From positions 24,493,985 to 24,557,984 of the forward strand of contig CAIIXF020000004.1 in the NCBI GenBank assembly GCA_903813345.2: a stretch of DNA of 64,000 bases, read 5' to 3'. A program made the translations under genes and the position numbers. The stretch's first letter is position 1; every line of letters begins with the position of its first letter. This DNA comes from Owenia fusiformis. Lineage: Eukaryota; Annelida; Polychaeta; Sabellida; Oweniidae. Under the pieces are notes generated by a model. That model did not search any database and was not told the DNA's origin. It saw only the letters and a program-made list of their open reading frames with translations. Positions 24,601 to 39,600 of the stretch are shown piece by piece.

Positions 24601-27600
24601 TGTCATCCAAAGGATAGTCGATGGAAGAAACACTCATCCCTTCATAAATTGCAGAATCACTTAGTGCATGTATATCAGATGAATCAATCTGCAAAGGATT
24701 TGCAAATATATTGTCCTCATTTGTCTCTCTCGCTAGACTTCCCAGTGTTACCTCAATAACACATGGCTTGAATTTAAGGGGAACTATAGTGGAAGATGGT
24801 AAGTATACTGGTATAGGCAGTCCTTGGTTTTTCACGGCTATCAGTTGTTTCATTTTTTGAGTATTGTCCTTGAGTGACTGAATGTGTGTCACAAAACTCT
24901 CTACGAGTGCTGTAGACATCTGAATGTCTTCTATCTGGGCTACTTTTGACCTGACTTCCTTATTGTGGTATTCATTGATTTCATTTTCCCAAGCGTGAAA
25001 AGCATCGTCAACATCTGGGGTCAGTAGCCTTGCTTCTTGTATGTGGTTTCGATTTTCAATTAATTGGTCGAATAAGTACCGGCTTTCCTGCTCCAAGTAA
25101 CTTTTGTCACTTTCTGCTCTGTAGATAGCATCTCTGAGTGATGACAATTGTTTATTTGTATTAATTTCTACTTCAAGCTGCAGAGCATCAGCAGCTTCAT
25201 CGATATCCAAAAAGTCATGTCCATTGTGTAAATACGGGAAGCAAGTAAAGCAAATGAGACTGTTGTCATCTTTACAGAATAGTTTCAGTGGTTCACCAGG
25301 ATGGAGGTGGCAAGTTTGACTGGTGGAACTACCTATCTCCATCAATGTATTGATAAGGAAGCTGGCTGGTAGAGCTGAAGTTCCCTCCAGTGGTTCATCC
25401 CATTCTTCCCGGCACACAGGGCATCGCAATGGCTCCTCAAGTTCAGTGTTTTCTACCAAGCCATCAACACACCCAAGACAGAACGAATGATGACATGGCA
25501 GCAATTTAGGATTGTCAAAATGTCCATAGCAAATCATGCATTTCAGAATGTCTTGGAATCTTTCATCTTGAGTTGAAGATGCAGCCATTTTGTAACTCAA
25601 GATTGAACTGTTAGTTACTCAAAGTACGATCTGATTTCATCATCACTTGGGTGTTGCTGATATAATATGTTATCAAGTTTAAATTCAGTACAACTGGTGT
25701 ATAGATTAGAGTAGCATAAATAAGTCAATTAAAAAAATCATAAATATCTTCTAAATCTTATCTTGTTTGATTTGTGAGTATTTATGATGATACCCTGGCA
25801 TAAAGACTGATTGTATCTTACGTAGCATGTATACGGAAATAACTTAGTAAATGATCAGTCTTTTAGTGCCTTTTAGTTTATTTATATCAAAAGTTAATTC
25901 ATATTTAGGCATATCTATTTGGTTTAAATTGTTTGATTGATTTGACTAAAAATACCAGTTATAAAGTGCTCTACTTAGTCATACTCTCTGTATAAAATAA
26001 AGGACCATGTATGTTATTGCAATTATTTTTAGACAATCATATCTTTTGCCTTGAGTATTTAATATGGACATGATTCAGTCATTATTAAACTTTAAAATGT
26101 TTATGTCACCGACATTGTTTCAAAAGTCCATAACCATGCGTTAAACCGTATATACAACATATTTTTTTTTTTTTTTCACAATTTATTTCATTTTTGTTCA
26201 CATCATACATTCAATTATTGTTAAAACATATTGTAATCTGAAAAAGTATGCACCTTAGAATGTTAACTTAAATAGTATTTTGTATCATTAGGTGATCCAG
26301 TACATATATAGTTGTATTATTTGTAACAGATTTATTTGTTTTGTGTTATATGTGTGGTATGAACAGAAGCAAAACAATTTAGCATTCATACCTCATTCAT
26401 TCTGCCATTCATTTTCACTCATTCACACATTCACCCAAATTTTACTGAACAGTACCTACATATAGTTAAATCTTATAATATTTTATTTATTTCTTGTAAT
26501 TTATAATTTCCCTTAAAAAATGTTGATTTTGTAATATAATCTTTAAAATATATTTTAAATCCAACAAAGGTTACATCTATCTTATCAATAAAACTTCTGT
26601 ATATATAATGTTTCATCAAAATAATAGCTAAATTTAAAACATTAAATTCATCATCCTTAGGTTGATGGCCATATAATATATCTTTGTCACTTAGTTTAAT
26701 TTTCTTATCACTTACCATAAGAGTTGTAAATTCTTTCCACAGTAATTGAGCTTTAATGCAATCAACTAACATATGTTTGATTGTGTGTCTTTGTTGACAA
26801 TATGGACAAAGATTTGTATCTGCTATATTCATTTTAAATAGTTTATCTTGACACACTAAAATATTGTGTAGAATTTTGAATTGAAAAATTTGAATATTTG
26901 AGTCCTTTGTAACTTTGTTTGCCAGTAGAAAATACCATTTTATCTCCTGCTCATCTATGAATTGTTTTATTTTAAACAAAGAGGTGGGTGCTTCGAATTC
27001 TCTCTGATTTAATATTGCATATGCCTTTTTACATGTTACATTCTCAACAGACACCGACTTTTGCTCACTACTTGCATTATTTGAATCACTTGATTTTCTT
27101 AAAATATCTTTCCATTTTATTGGTATTGCCATTTTTATGCTGTTGTATTCCATATCTTTTATCTTTAACTCATATGATTGTTCTATTTCATTTTTCTCAA
27201 TAAACTGACCATTCATATCGACGAGATGTTTTATTTTATTAATGGACTTTGCATTCCACTGTTTGTAAAAAACTGGTTTATTTCCTATCAGGATGTTCCT
27301 GTTATTCCAAATTATTTGCTCTTTGATACTTGCTTTGTCAGTTGGTACTTTTTGGTCTATAATTATACTCCATGTTTTTAAGATTTCTTGATAAAAGGTT
27401 GAAACATTTGATAAGTCTAATGATTTATAATCATAATTTGATTCAAATATGATGTTGGTTCCAAAATTAGCAAACATTATGTTGGGTATGGTTTTCCACA
27501 GCCCTGCCTCTTTGTTGGTCAGTCTTTTTACCCATGCTGCTTTTAGGGCTTGATCCATGAGCTTGAATTCAACCATTTTTAGCCCTCCATCACAAATATT

Positions 27601-30600
27601 TCCAATTAAAGTTTTCTTCTTGATTTTAGGAGGTTTATTCCTCCAAATAAATTTTTGAATAACATCATCAATTTCCTTAATATATTTCTCTGGAATCACT
27701 GAAGTTGCTGAAATGTAAGTAAGCTGGGATATACCAATAGATTTGACTAAAAGAATTCTGCCTTTTATACTTAGATCTCTTCCATTCCATGTATTAAGTT
27801 TTGACTTCATCACTTGTATTTTATCTAAAATGTTATTTTTGATGTGAATTTGTTCATTATATGTAAAACAATATCCAAGGGCTTTAGCTTGTTTAACTGT
27901 TTTTAAGTCATTGATACTATCATTTTTGTTTTTTGCATTTCCTATCCACATCAGCTCAGATTTATTTTTGTTCAATTTAAGGCCAGAACAAACTTCGAAT
28001 TTTTCTAAGATTTTCATTATTTCTGTAACAGATTCTTCATTCTTAAGTATAACTGTAACATCATCGGCGTACTGACATGCCTTTATTTCCTGATCTTGAA
28101 TTGTAACACCCTGAACATTTGTATTTCGTTTCACTGCAAGGCAGAGAATCTCAATGACCATTATAAAAAGTAATCCTGACAGGGGGTCGCCTTGTCTTAC
28201 TCCTCTGTGAACTCTAAAAAAGCTAGAGGACTCACCATTATTAATGACACAACTGTTTGAATTTTTATATATACTTTGAAAAAAATTAATGAAAATATTG
28301 CTAAATCCAAAGGCTTCCAATGTTTTTTCAATAAAATTCCATTCGACAGAATCGAAAGCTTTTTGAAAGTCTAAAAATAATAGAAGACCTTTTTGATTAT
28401 TGTTATTTGTGTAATCCATAATGTCTTTGATGAGCCTGACATTTGTCCCAATAAATCTATTCATTACGTATCCTGTTTGTTCCGGGCTGATAATCTTTGG
28501 AAGTATTCCTCTTAATCTCTGTGCTAAAATTTTTGTTAACAGTTTATAATCACAATTGAGTAGTGTTATGGGCCTCCAGTTTGCTAAATTATGTCGATCT
28601 TTTGACTTTTTTGGAATTAAACTTATAATACCTCTTTTCTGACTAGAACTTAATTCTCCTTGTACTAAAGCATGATTAAATGTGTTAACAATATCATTTT
28701 TAAGTTCATCCCAAAATTGTAAATAAAACTCTGATGGAAGACCATCTGTCCCTGGGGATTTTCCTTTCTTGAAAGATTTCAACATTTTATAACACTCCTC
28801 AAGACTTATTTTCTTTTCACATTCTAGTTTGTCAACATTGTTAATTTTTGGTATATCTTCTTGATTTAGAAACTCATTTGTAACACGTTTGATCATATTT
28901 CTATCTTTATCTATGTAAGATGTATAAAGATTTTGATAAAATTCTTTTTGGGCTGTTAATATATCTCTTGGATCTGTAATTTCATTCCCATTAGCCGTTC
29001 TCAACTTTGTTATTACTTTATTAACAGAATTAGATTTTTCCAGGTGAAAAAAGTATTTCGATGATTTTCCCCTTCTTCATACCACCTTGCTCTACTCCGT
29101 ATTATACTTCCTTTTTTTGTGCTCTTGAATCATTTCTAATTTTAGTTTCAATTTGTTCAAATTGTTAATATTTTCCTGGGATGATAATCTGTCAACTTCA
29201 ATTTGTGCTAAATCAGCATGCTTAAGTAGTCTCTTTTCTTCATCTTTTCTTTCTTTTGCTCTTTTCTTAGAAAATTTTATGCTTGCTTTTCTTATTTCCA
29301 TTTTCAAAAAATCCCATATAACTCTAGTGTCATCCTTTTCATTGAACATTTTCCTTGTTTCTTCTATTTGTTTTTTGATGCATTCTTGGTATTCTTTATC
29401 CTGTAGTAAGCTTGTGTTTAGTTTCCAAAATCCTGGTCCTTGTTTTCTGTAATCTTTTGTTTGTAGCGTAAGAGTTGTTGCTAGGTGGTCTGGAGAAGGT
29501 GCAGTAAGTATGTCTGCTTCGATGACATCATCAAGAAAATTAGAGACAAAAAAATAGTCCAGGCGACATTGTATTTTATAAGAAGGGTTATGCCAAGTGA
29601 ATCTCTCTTGTGTTGGGTGCTGTCTTCTCCATATGTCTACCAGGCTGTTGTTGACTAATATATTGTTTATTTCTTCAATGACCAGTGCTTTTTCCTCTAT
29701 GCTTCTGCCCCCTTTCTTATCAATGTTCCTGAGACAACAGTTAAAATCGCCACCTATAATAATTTTATCAGATTGTTGTTGTTGTAAAATATCATCAATA
29801 TCTTTGTAAAAAGTAACTTGCTGTTTAATATCATTTGGGGCATATACATTCAATAAACAATGCGTTTCATTTTCTATTTTCATATTTATTAATATAAATC
29901 TCCCATGTTCATCTGCCTTTACATTGCTAATTTCATAATCTAATCTCTTTGATAGCAGAACCATTACACCTTTACTATGATTTGTACCATGACTATAAAG
30001 ACATTCACCATTCCACTCTGCTTTCCATTTTGTTTCTATTGCCTTAACACTGAATGTCTCTTGTAAAAAACAAATATCAACACACTGATTTTTCAGCCAT
30101 CTAAAAATGTTTTGTCGTTTTCTTGATTTATGTAACCCTCTCGTATTCAATGAGACCATTTTAAATTTATACCCCATATTCAATCTACAGATGATTTAAA
30201 TAAACCCATTCAGTATACATCAATACTCTCACTCACATATTCATTCATTCCAATCACCCTCAAATATATCAAACAAAACAAAATGAAAATGTATTACCTA
30301 AAACACAATTTTATTTATTACCAGAAGATTTCCTAAAAAAAACAAGGACAATTAAGAGATATATATATATATACAAATTGTACGGGACTTTATTTGGTCC
30401 GATATTTGAACCGACCACGCTTGAATAACATATAAACAATTGTGGTGTTTAAGTCTATGATATTTATATCATCCCTGGATGTTTTAATTAAACATCCAGT
30501 GCTGCCATAATTATCTTGACTTTTTTCCATTTCCGGAGAGCATTTTAAAAATGTGAACTGGTTACTGTTTAAAAAACTATTCGCTTTGATAAACTAGTTA

Positions 30601-33600
30601 TTTAAACTGTGTTAGGCCTGTATATACAACATATGACATTTGGAGTTTGATAGGTTAAATTATGAAATTCACTGTCAAGTTCACTCCCTAGGATATTGTT
30701 ACAGATATTCACATATATAAATATCTAGAAGCTAGACCAGATCTTTCTGAAACGATGAAAACATCAGTTTGCTTAATTTCTAAGACCTGTGCGTTCAACT
30801 GTCACGCTTAATTTGATACACACCCTGTGATGATTTTAATTTCAAAAGATACACAATATCAATAACTTCTGTAAATTGAAAAGATGTTGTAATTTATGCC
30901 AAAAGGAAATTGTAGCTTAACAGAAAAAATTATCTAAAGGTACAACCAGTTGGAAAACAAGCCCCAAAATCCCAAAATATGTTTTTATTTGTAAAGAAGC
31001 AATGTCTGATGAATAAAAATGACTTAGAATAAATGAGATCACATTGTGTATCATGATGCGTGTAATACCCCCTGGCCCCACCCACCCCCTCCCCCACATT
31101 CAGGAACCATTCAGGAATGAGGTTCTAATTCATAGACTATCTGAAAAATTTTGTAGATGTGAGAAAATGCTCATGGTCAAAGATATGTCTCTGTAAAATT
31201 ACTTACCATACCATACATGGTTCTTTGCATTGTATCAAAAGAATGTCTGTGACTTAAACATTTTCAAATTTTGATTATGATTTTCTTCAGAATTTGATAC
31301 TTGACTTTTTGATTAATAGCCTGACATTTGACATTGCTTATTTTGAAATTATATTATAGTTCTTCGAAATCACTCCTAAATTTATTACAGTGCTTGTCTT
31401 GATTTGTATTTTAATTGCAGTTCACTTGTAATCTTACAAATAAGTTCAATAAATGTGTCTGTACATGGAGTAGTGATACCTTTGTATGTTTGATTTTTAA
31501 AGAACATTGTGTTTCACCAACATTAGTGCCTCCATGTTCCATTGATGGAACTTTTTTGTTTATGAATATTTTATATTATGTACAAGGTAAAATACCACAT
31601 TTGTTTTTAATTTTATTTTATCAAGTATTAAGGTTTTGATTACCAAGCAATCATTTGTGATAATACATTACAATTCAGGGCAATAATTCAAAGAATATGG
31701 ATTATACTTATACATGTATTCCTACCAAGTTTTTTGACATGACTCTAAATATCTGAGATAGAATCACTAGTGAAAATTGATCACCTTAACATACTGTACA
31801 ACAAATCTAAAAACCTGCATAGTGACCCATAAATTAGACAGGCTGACGTGAATATGTCAATAAAAGATATATACAGTGTTACTTGTTATTTCACTCTTTT
31901 GAAGTATTCCAACATTTTTATTTTCAAATTGAACCTTAAAACTTTCAAGATTATAGGCTTAAGCTGTTAAGACTTACTTCGGTCCAAAGCCTTCTCTATA
32001 TTCCGGCTTTGAGGAGGAAGATTGAGCTGCCTTAGTATTATAAATATTGTAAATCATTGTGTCACACGCACAGTAAATATGGCATAATAATATGAAATAT
32101 ACCTTTATGTATAGATTTGAAGAACAACAGCTCACATCCCCGTCTGAATCTATTGTTATATTTGATTTCTTTAAGCGAGAATAATTTCAAATTTTATTCA
32201 CGTCCAGAACCGGAAGCCATTTTTAGCTACAGCGAGAAAATTTCAACATGTTTCAAACTCCGAAATGAAATTTTGAAATATTTAAATCCAGACAAGCAAC
32301 GCTTCATCCTTAATATGATTAATATTCTTAAAAATACTTATAAAATTTATTAAAAATGAGTTCTAGGTGCGTGTAGGTGCGCGTAGCACCTTTTCTAGAG
32401 TACATACGAAATCAATGAAGTTACGTCTAGCTGTAAGCTAGAGACTCGAGTAAGTTAAGACAGGCCTTATTTCTTTTTGTCCTCTTGCCCTATTTTTGGA
32501 ATACATTTTATGTTCTGATGATGTTTTGAACACAGACCCTTACAAAGAATGTTGAAATAGGCTTTTGGCGGTGTACAAATGTCAACTGTTGTATAAGCAA
32601 AGTTAATTTCATTATTTCATTTTGTTTCATTATGGAGAAATTTTGTTATAGGGGATCGGGAGGGAGGGTGCCAAACAATAATGAAACTAACTTTGTTTCT
32701 CACCAATATATTGTCATCATTTTAATCTTTGTTCAATCTTTAATTTAGAGTCTGATGTATTATGATTCTATTTTATAGCATCTAAAAGTTCAGCTCGACC
32801 CGCAGTAGCAGACCTCAACCTCACAGACATACAAGTAAACAAAGACCCATCTACAGCAGCAGCCCAAGGCCCAGTCATCCCACTTGGGCCTAAGTCAGCG
32901 CCACCTTTTGTGAGCAATAAACAGGTATTTTTGTATCATGAAAAGGGGTCTATTGGGCTTGATAGGAATCACAATTTCAGAATTTCGATGATTGTGATTG
33001 TTGTGTTTGTGTATCATTTACAAGAATATAACAATAAAGCCTGTGTTTGTGAACACCTGTTTTATTATGTGAACACTTTTTAGATTGCACATTTAAGATG
33101 TATATTAGCATAGGTTCCCATGTCATTTGAATGTGAACACCTCAGAACACATCTTGCTAGTGGTAATCAGTGATCAAAAGGTTTCTTGTAGTTAAACTAA
33201 CTGAACCCAGCAGATGTGAAAGATAAGTCAGCTTTGAAGAGAAGGTTAAGACATGGCGAAGCTGTGATATATTGGCTAGATTGATGGTGTCATAGGTTAT
33301 AGTAATCTGTTAAAGTAAAACTGATATTAAATTATTGCTAATTTTGACATTTAACAGTACTGTGCTCTAAAACTTTGAATATGGTACTGTCTCAAGTACT
33401 ATAAAATCTGCACGGCACCATAATCAAATGATATTGTGATTTCAGAGTGGGGATTGGGGGTGTATGACATCATCAGTATAATCAAGATAAGAAAATAGCT
33501 AACGGTCACGTATTGCAAGGTTTATCGAAAATGTCTATCATTTCTTTTTATCTGCTGTACAGATAATTGATATGTAGAGACCTAACAAACGCCTGGAATT

Positions 33601-36600
33601 AATGAGTCATATTCGATAAGAACTAATTTAGATGAAGATTAATTTTTTTATGATTGATTTCAAAGGATGATTTTCCCATAATGCAACATTATCAGTCATG
33701 TGATTTAGAACAGCCAATTATAGTGCAGAGTTAGTTTCCTTTAATCTTGAATGAGAGAATTTGGAGAGGGATTAGAGAAGTTGTGTCATACAGAATGACT
33801 CACTACAAATAAGATATCAAAATAAAACATTTGTCCATATTTCTCCAGAGAATTAGAGGATGAGATTTTCCAATAACTGTTAAATTGAAATTAAAAAGCA
33901 ATTAATAAAATGAGTTTCAAAGACACTTAAAAAAGATCGTGCTTTTCTTAATGTTTGTTTTGTGTTGTTTGTGTTGTTCAAAAAGTCAGAAAATAGAAAA
34001 TAGAAATACCAAATATTCAAATTGTAAGAGACATCTATTGAAACTAAACTTCTAGAATTTTGATAAATAAGAGGAAGTTTATAATTTAATATAACTAAGG
34101 AGAATAAATATTGTGCGTTAGTTTATAATTATACAAGTTTACTCAGCATATTGGAATTTGCCACCTCATGTAACAATTGATTTCCCAATTACATCCAAAT
34201 TGTATTTAGGATTAACAAATTTTAATCTCTTATTTGACAATGAAACTTGCCAGATGTTGAGATGTATGCACAGTAAGGGATTCTCTCAAAGCTAATGTGA
34301 TATTGTTACCCTTTGCATTCGTTCAACTTCACCTCTTAAAAGAGAGCTTCGTCTTGTAGTTTAACTAGACATTGCACGGTGCACGCAGGGTACGATATTG
34401 GGAGATTTCACAAAATTTTGGTCATGAATGAACAAAATTCCTAATACATGACTATGAACTCTTTGTGTTGAGAAATTATGCAAGATGCAGCCTATCATTA
34501 TTATCTTTCATTTATTGGTTTCTAGTGGAAGTGACATATTGTTGTCGTCTCCAACTTTTTGTGGATGACAGTCAGCTTTCGGTGGTTGGCATGTGCCATT
34601 CATCATCTGTAACAAATGGCAGGTGGTGACACAATGCCTGTTTTACCTTTGTCCTGTTCCTCCATAGTAATATTATAAGCCATGATTCTGAGTAAAATAA
34701 AATATATTGTACGATTAGTTAAATATATTTGAATATTGCTCATATGAAAATCAGTTTGAATCTAATTTAGTAATGATGAAATGAATTTTAACCCCGAGTG
34801 GGACGTATTGAGCAATGAAAGCCCCTTTAACAAAATCAAAATTGATTAATTTTTCATTATATTGAGATCACCCCCTTTTAATTTCTTGAGGGGATATTGC
34901 CTAGATGTTAATTGGCTGCCATGGAGAAATTCTCCATGGATTTTTCACAACGTATAGTACTATTACAAAGCTGTAAATTAGATTTGACAGTGTAGGAATA
35001 TAGAAGACAAAGAAAGTTGAGATTATTAAGTAAGAAAAAACTTGATGTAAGTCATATTTCAAAAAATAGAATGAAAAAGAGTGAAATCAGCAAGGAATAA
35101 AGTAACCTCTGGATATCAAATGGTAAAATTCTCCAAGGAATGTGTGATCATTTTAAGAACTATATACTAGATCCTGATAATTAAAAGCGCAAAAGAAAAA
35201 AGACGAAAGAGAAATATATGATAGAAGCACATTGACTCAATTGATATTGCATTTTTCTGTTCCTCAATCACATAGCTACTACTTTTAATATTGAACTGAA
35301 CTGTTCTGTCTTTATGTCTTATGTCTTAATTAACAAAGAAGTCAAGTATTCTACCAAACGTGCTAAATTACCACAGATTTAACTCTTCTAAATTAATCAT
35401 TAGAATTATACGAAAACAGGAATTGAAAGAAAAGAAATGAACAATTGAAATGTCAGCTGTATGGCAAAGATAACAAGCTGTTCTGTAATACGATATACAA
35501 CTTGATATTATGTCATGGAAGCCTGAATCTTGCCTGAGATTTGACACTATCATTTCAATATAATTCTGCACTCTGGGGATGTGAAATGAAGTTAAGAATT
35601 TGCTGATGCATAGTCTAAGGCTTCTGATTTGAAAGGCTGGATGAAACAATCTCTTCTTAAAAGTGTGTAAAAAAGCTCTTTGTTAGAGATCAGAAATCAA
35701 AGCTCTTTGTTAGAGGGAGGAAGTTTGACCTTTTACAAAGGGTAGTATACAAGGAGGAAAATTTAAAACTGTGATCTATTTTTCCAGAGAATCCGTATGA
35801 TTATTTTTAAACAAATGATATGAGAGATGAATTCATTTTTTAATTATTGAATGATTCGTTGTCATTTGGAATATACAAGGGAAACACGCATATAATTATA
35901 CAGTAAATCTAAAACTAAATAATTGATACATTCAGGACATATGCACTGAGCTTTGAAAAATGTTTAGAAATCTAAAAAATCTGGATGTTTGTTTACAGAT
36001 ATATTTTTAGCACTGGTACATCATACCAAACCTATTGGATTTGTTGAATTCTGAGTAGTTGAGTAATTAAACCAGGAAGATGACCAAATTAATTTAAAAG
36101 TAAATATTTACAATTAAGGAGCAAGTACTCATTACATATATTTCAAGTTCCGAATCATGGTATAAAAAAGCTATTTTTGAATTATCACCAGGAAGTTAAA
36201 TAAATCAGTAACATTTGGCAACAACAGGTCATTGTGACCTTGACATTGAATTCGTCGAATCGATATGCTTTCCATCTGATTTCATTTCTATAAAAGAGTT
36301 CAACATTTAATTTACCAATTAAGATATTGGGCTACCAGATTGGAGTTAATAATATAAAATACATATTCTCTGCATTAACAGATAGGAACACACTCAAGAA
36401 AAAAGAACAATATTTTTGAGTGATTTACACAAAAATAATGCCAGAGATATAGGAGTGAAAATAATTGAAGAATTGATGAGGCAAATCCAGCACTAGGTGA
36501 GGCAAATTCAATCTAGATGAGGTAAAATACTAACATTGGACTTAATCTTCACAGTATCACTCCTCTGGATGTCTATCTGCAGTATTAACTGACATTATAA

Positions 36601-39600
36601 ATCAAGGAACATTTGCTGCACATTTAGATATTTCAATTTGGAAGACTTCTGTGGTAGTTCCAGGAAAATATAAGAATGGGACGGATTTATTATGTGGTAA
36701 GTATAAAAAATATTTGTTATTACTCTTATGGAAGTGCCAAATAATCAGGTTGAATGCATTGTCATATGACAGCTTGTCATTGTATGACGAGTTAGGGGTA
36801 ACTTAATTGTCATTGTATGACAAGTTAGGGGTAACTTAATTGTTATTGTATGACAAGTTAGGGGTAACTTAATTGTCATTGTATGATAACTTGAGGACAA
36901 ATATATTGTCTATGACAGTTCAATTGTACAGGTAACAAAATTCTTTGACAACTAAGCATTGATAAATTGTCCTTCTATAACAAGTTAGATTTGATAAATT
37001 GTAATTTTATGATAGATGTATGTAAACCTAGATAAACTGTCATTCTGTGACAACTTAAGTTAGACCACAGTTAATAACTTCCTGTTCACAACCTTTATTA
37101 ATAACCAAAGCAAAAATACTCCGGCCAAGAATGTTTGCCCACCCCCCAACCCCCCCCCACACACACCCTCCTCCACTAAAGCATCCACATGCATGGTCCA
37201 ATTTTCTTCTGATATTTGGAGCTACAAAGATAAACATGTTGTTAATGTTAAAAATAGTTTATTAAAGATAAAACACCTTAAACCTCTATGTTGTATAATG
37301 CAAACTTATCATGTATAACAACATGCAATTTTTCACCCCAAGGGTCTCAGATGTATTATTACCCTGAATCTGTCAGCTTGCCACATCACCCTCTGATGTT
37401 TCTATATGATTTACAGGTTTATATGATTATCTCTTATTTATTCATTAAGAATCAACACTGTTTATTATTATATCAGTGCCATGCTCACTTAGGGTGCATC
37501 TATAGTCAATGGATTCCTGTATTTCAAACATGGCTTAAGGGTAATTAAGTGCAACCTGAGTTAGTCTCAGGTGCAACTAAAATTGTATTAAAAACATTAA
37601 TAATGAATATTTGATATCTATCTAGTTAGAAGGTTAGTCTTGACAAACTAAAATGCAGAGTTTATCATTTAGGGATCCACAGTCTCTTCTAATTCTTGGA
37701 ATAGACAGCTTTGAAGAAAGAGAGACTCTGATAAATAAGAATGATAGTTTATGCTTTTCACGGGAGTTTGAAATTATGATTAGCCACTTAAACAAGTTAA
37801 AGGCAGAAAATGATGGCTTCATCAACCAATCATCACTAATGTAAGAGTGTCGGTTAAATTGAAGTATTTTAAAGGGTATTTTAACTTGAAAGTCTAATGA
37901 TTTCATATCACCATGCCAACCTGTCATATGCTCCTAAATTATCTAATATGTTTGAAAAGAACCTACCGTACTGTAAATGATATTCTCATATTTTTTTTTC
38001 ATTATAATGAATAAAAAAGATATAATGAAAAGTTTTAGGATGTATTTCTTTTAAATCAAATGGTTACACTGATGATACTTAATATAGCAAAAAACAATCA
38101 TTTGCCAGGGAGTATTGACATTTCTTCAAGCCTACTCATTTCTAAAGAAATCTTTTTTCCACATTTTTGCTAACAATTTCAATTTAACTAACTTTTCATT
38201 AATTTTGATTAGCTAAATATATTAGTTACTGAAAGTGAAGTAGGATAATTAATAAAGTGTTAATTTATTGATTTTTTAAAATTAAATTAGAAATGATGTC
38301 AAAGCTGGCTACAGGCCTATACAGGAAATTATCACGAAACTTGGGCTTCACCTGAAAGATGTAAAGCTAAGTTGATAAAAAATATTTTTTTAAAGAATAC
38401 AAGAAATATAAAATGTTAGTTGCAGTCATTTTTTCTCTGGTTTATATTGCGCTTTTAATGCCCTTATTCATAAAGTAATTTTAATAGGCTTGAAGTATCT
38501 TAAAACTGTGTATAAACAAACCTTGTAAAATGAAATAATGTAAAACAGGTATGTCATTTATGTGGGAAAATAATCCTATCATCGACTTAACTCCAAATAT
38601 GGTATGACTCATGAATAATAGGCAGGGCACCCTCATATTCAGTAAATATAAATACTTTAAAAAGATATTACCCATAATTCTTAAGTATGTCACATGACTT
38701 GCCTCAACCAATCAGATTAGAGTATTATAAAATAACAATGGGATATTTGTTGAGTTTAGCTAGAGTATTTACCATGTCCATTGAGGCTTTTCATTTCATG
38801 TTTTAAATAAATACACCTTTATATTAGTTAAAGCACATATACCGGGACACGGTTTTATGCAGAGTTGAAGGAAGTGAGATATATTTTACAACATACGTAG
38901 TCTCAGATATAACATAACATGAAGTTGAATCATGGGCATTCATTGAAGTTTCGGGAGGATTTGAGCAATTGAATTAGGAACTTTATATAAAAATACTCAA
39001 GTACCTACTTGTGTTGTAAAACTGGAAAACGATTGGAACAAATTATAGCTCTCTACAAAAGTAGTTGGAATTAATAAAACTGATAAAGGATAAGTTAACC
39101 ATGATATGTCAACAGATGATGTCAAATTGAGACATACCTTAACCAGTGATGTCAAGTTGAGAACCAAGTGATGTCAAATTGAGGAATTATGTGAAAATAG
39201 TGTAATAGAGGGAAATAGTACATGTTAGATAAATTACTGTTAATGGTGCTAAATTCACTACTATTAACAGTGACTACTATTAACAGTAACTACTATTATT
39301 GGTACATTAAATGTACCAGAACAACCAGTAACTTACAGGTGTTGTATATGATTGATTTTGGTTAAAATACATGTAAATAGAAGGTAAATACATGTGAATT
39401 TAACTGAAATTTTACAATAAAACTATACAGGAGTTTATTGTTGCCTGGTTTGGATCCAAAGTATGTGTAGGAATATATGCAGGATAATATGCAGGATTGG
39501 GAAATAAGCAGGTGTCAGTTATAACTTAAAACTAGCAATAGATATTATCCAAGTGACAAGACGCACCAGGTGACATACTACAATCAGGTGACATACTATA

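Larger units (their letters stand above)
26163..30619 (-). mobile_element. Tx1/L1-like LINE copy with 15-bp target duplication
   Basis: The 15-base repeat GTATATACAACATAT occurs at 26148-26162 and 30620-30634. A poly-A tail (T-run on the + strand, about 26162-26176) marks the 3' end. Inside are endonuclease and reverse transcriptase open frames on the - strand. The 436 bases before the endonuclease are too short for a normal ORF1, so the copy is probably 5' truncated. The well-kept target duplication suggests a fairly recent insertion into the myosin intron. Confidence 0.93.

Noticed and set aside
23437-24633. 398-codon L/Q/M-rich open frame on the - strand
   Set aside because: Out-of-frame reading of the TRIM coding repeats, open only because 138 is a multiple of three.
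32117-32353. 78-codon open frame MKNNSSHP...
   Set aside because: No domain and no splice support; may be a relic of a mobile element but nothing could be matched.
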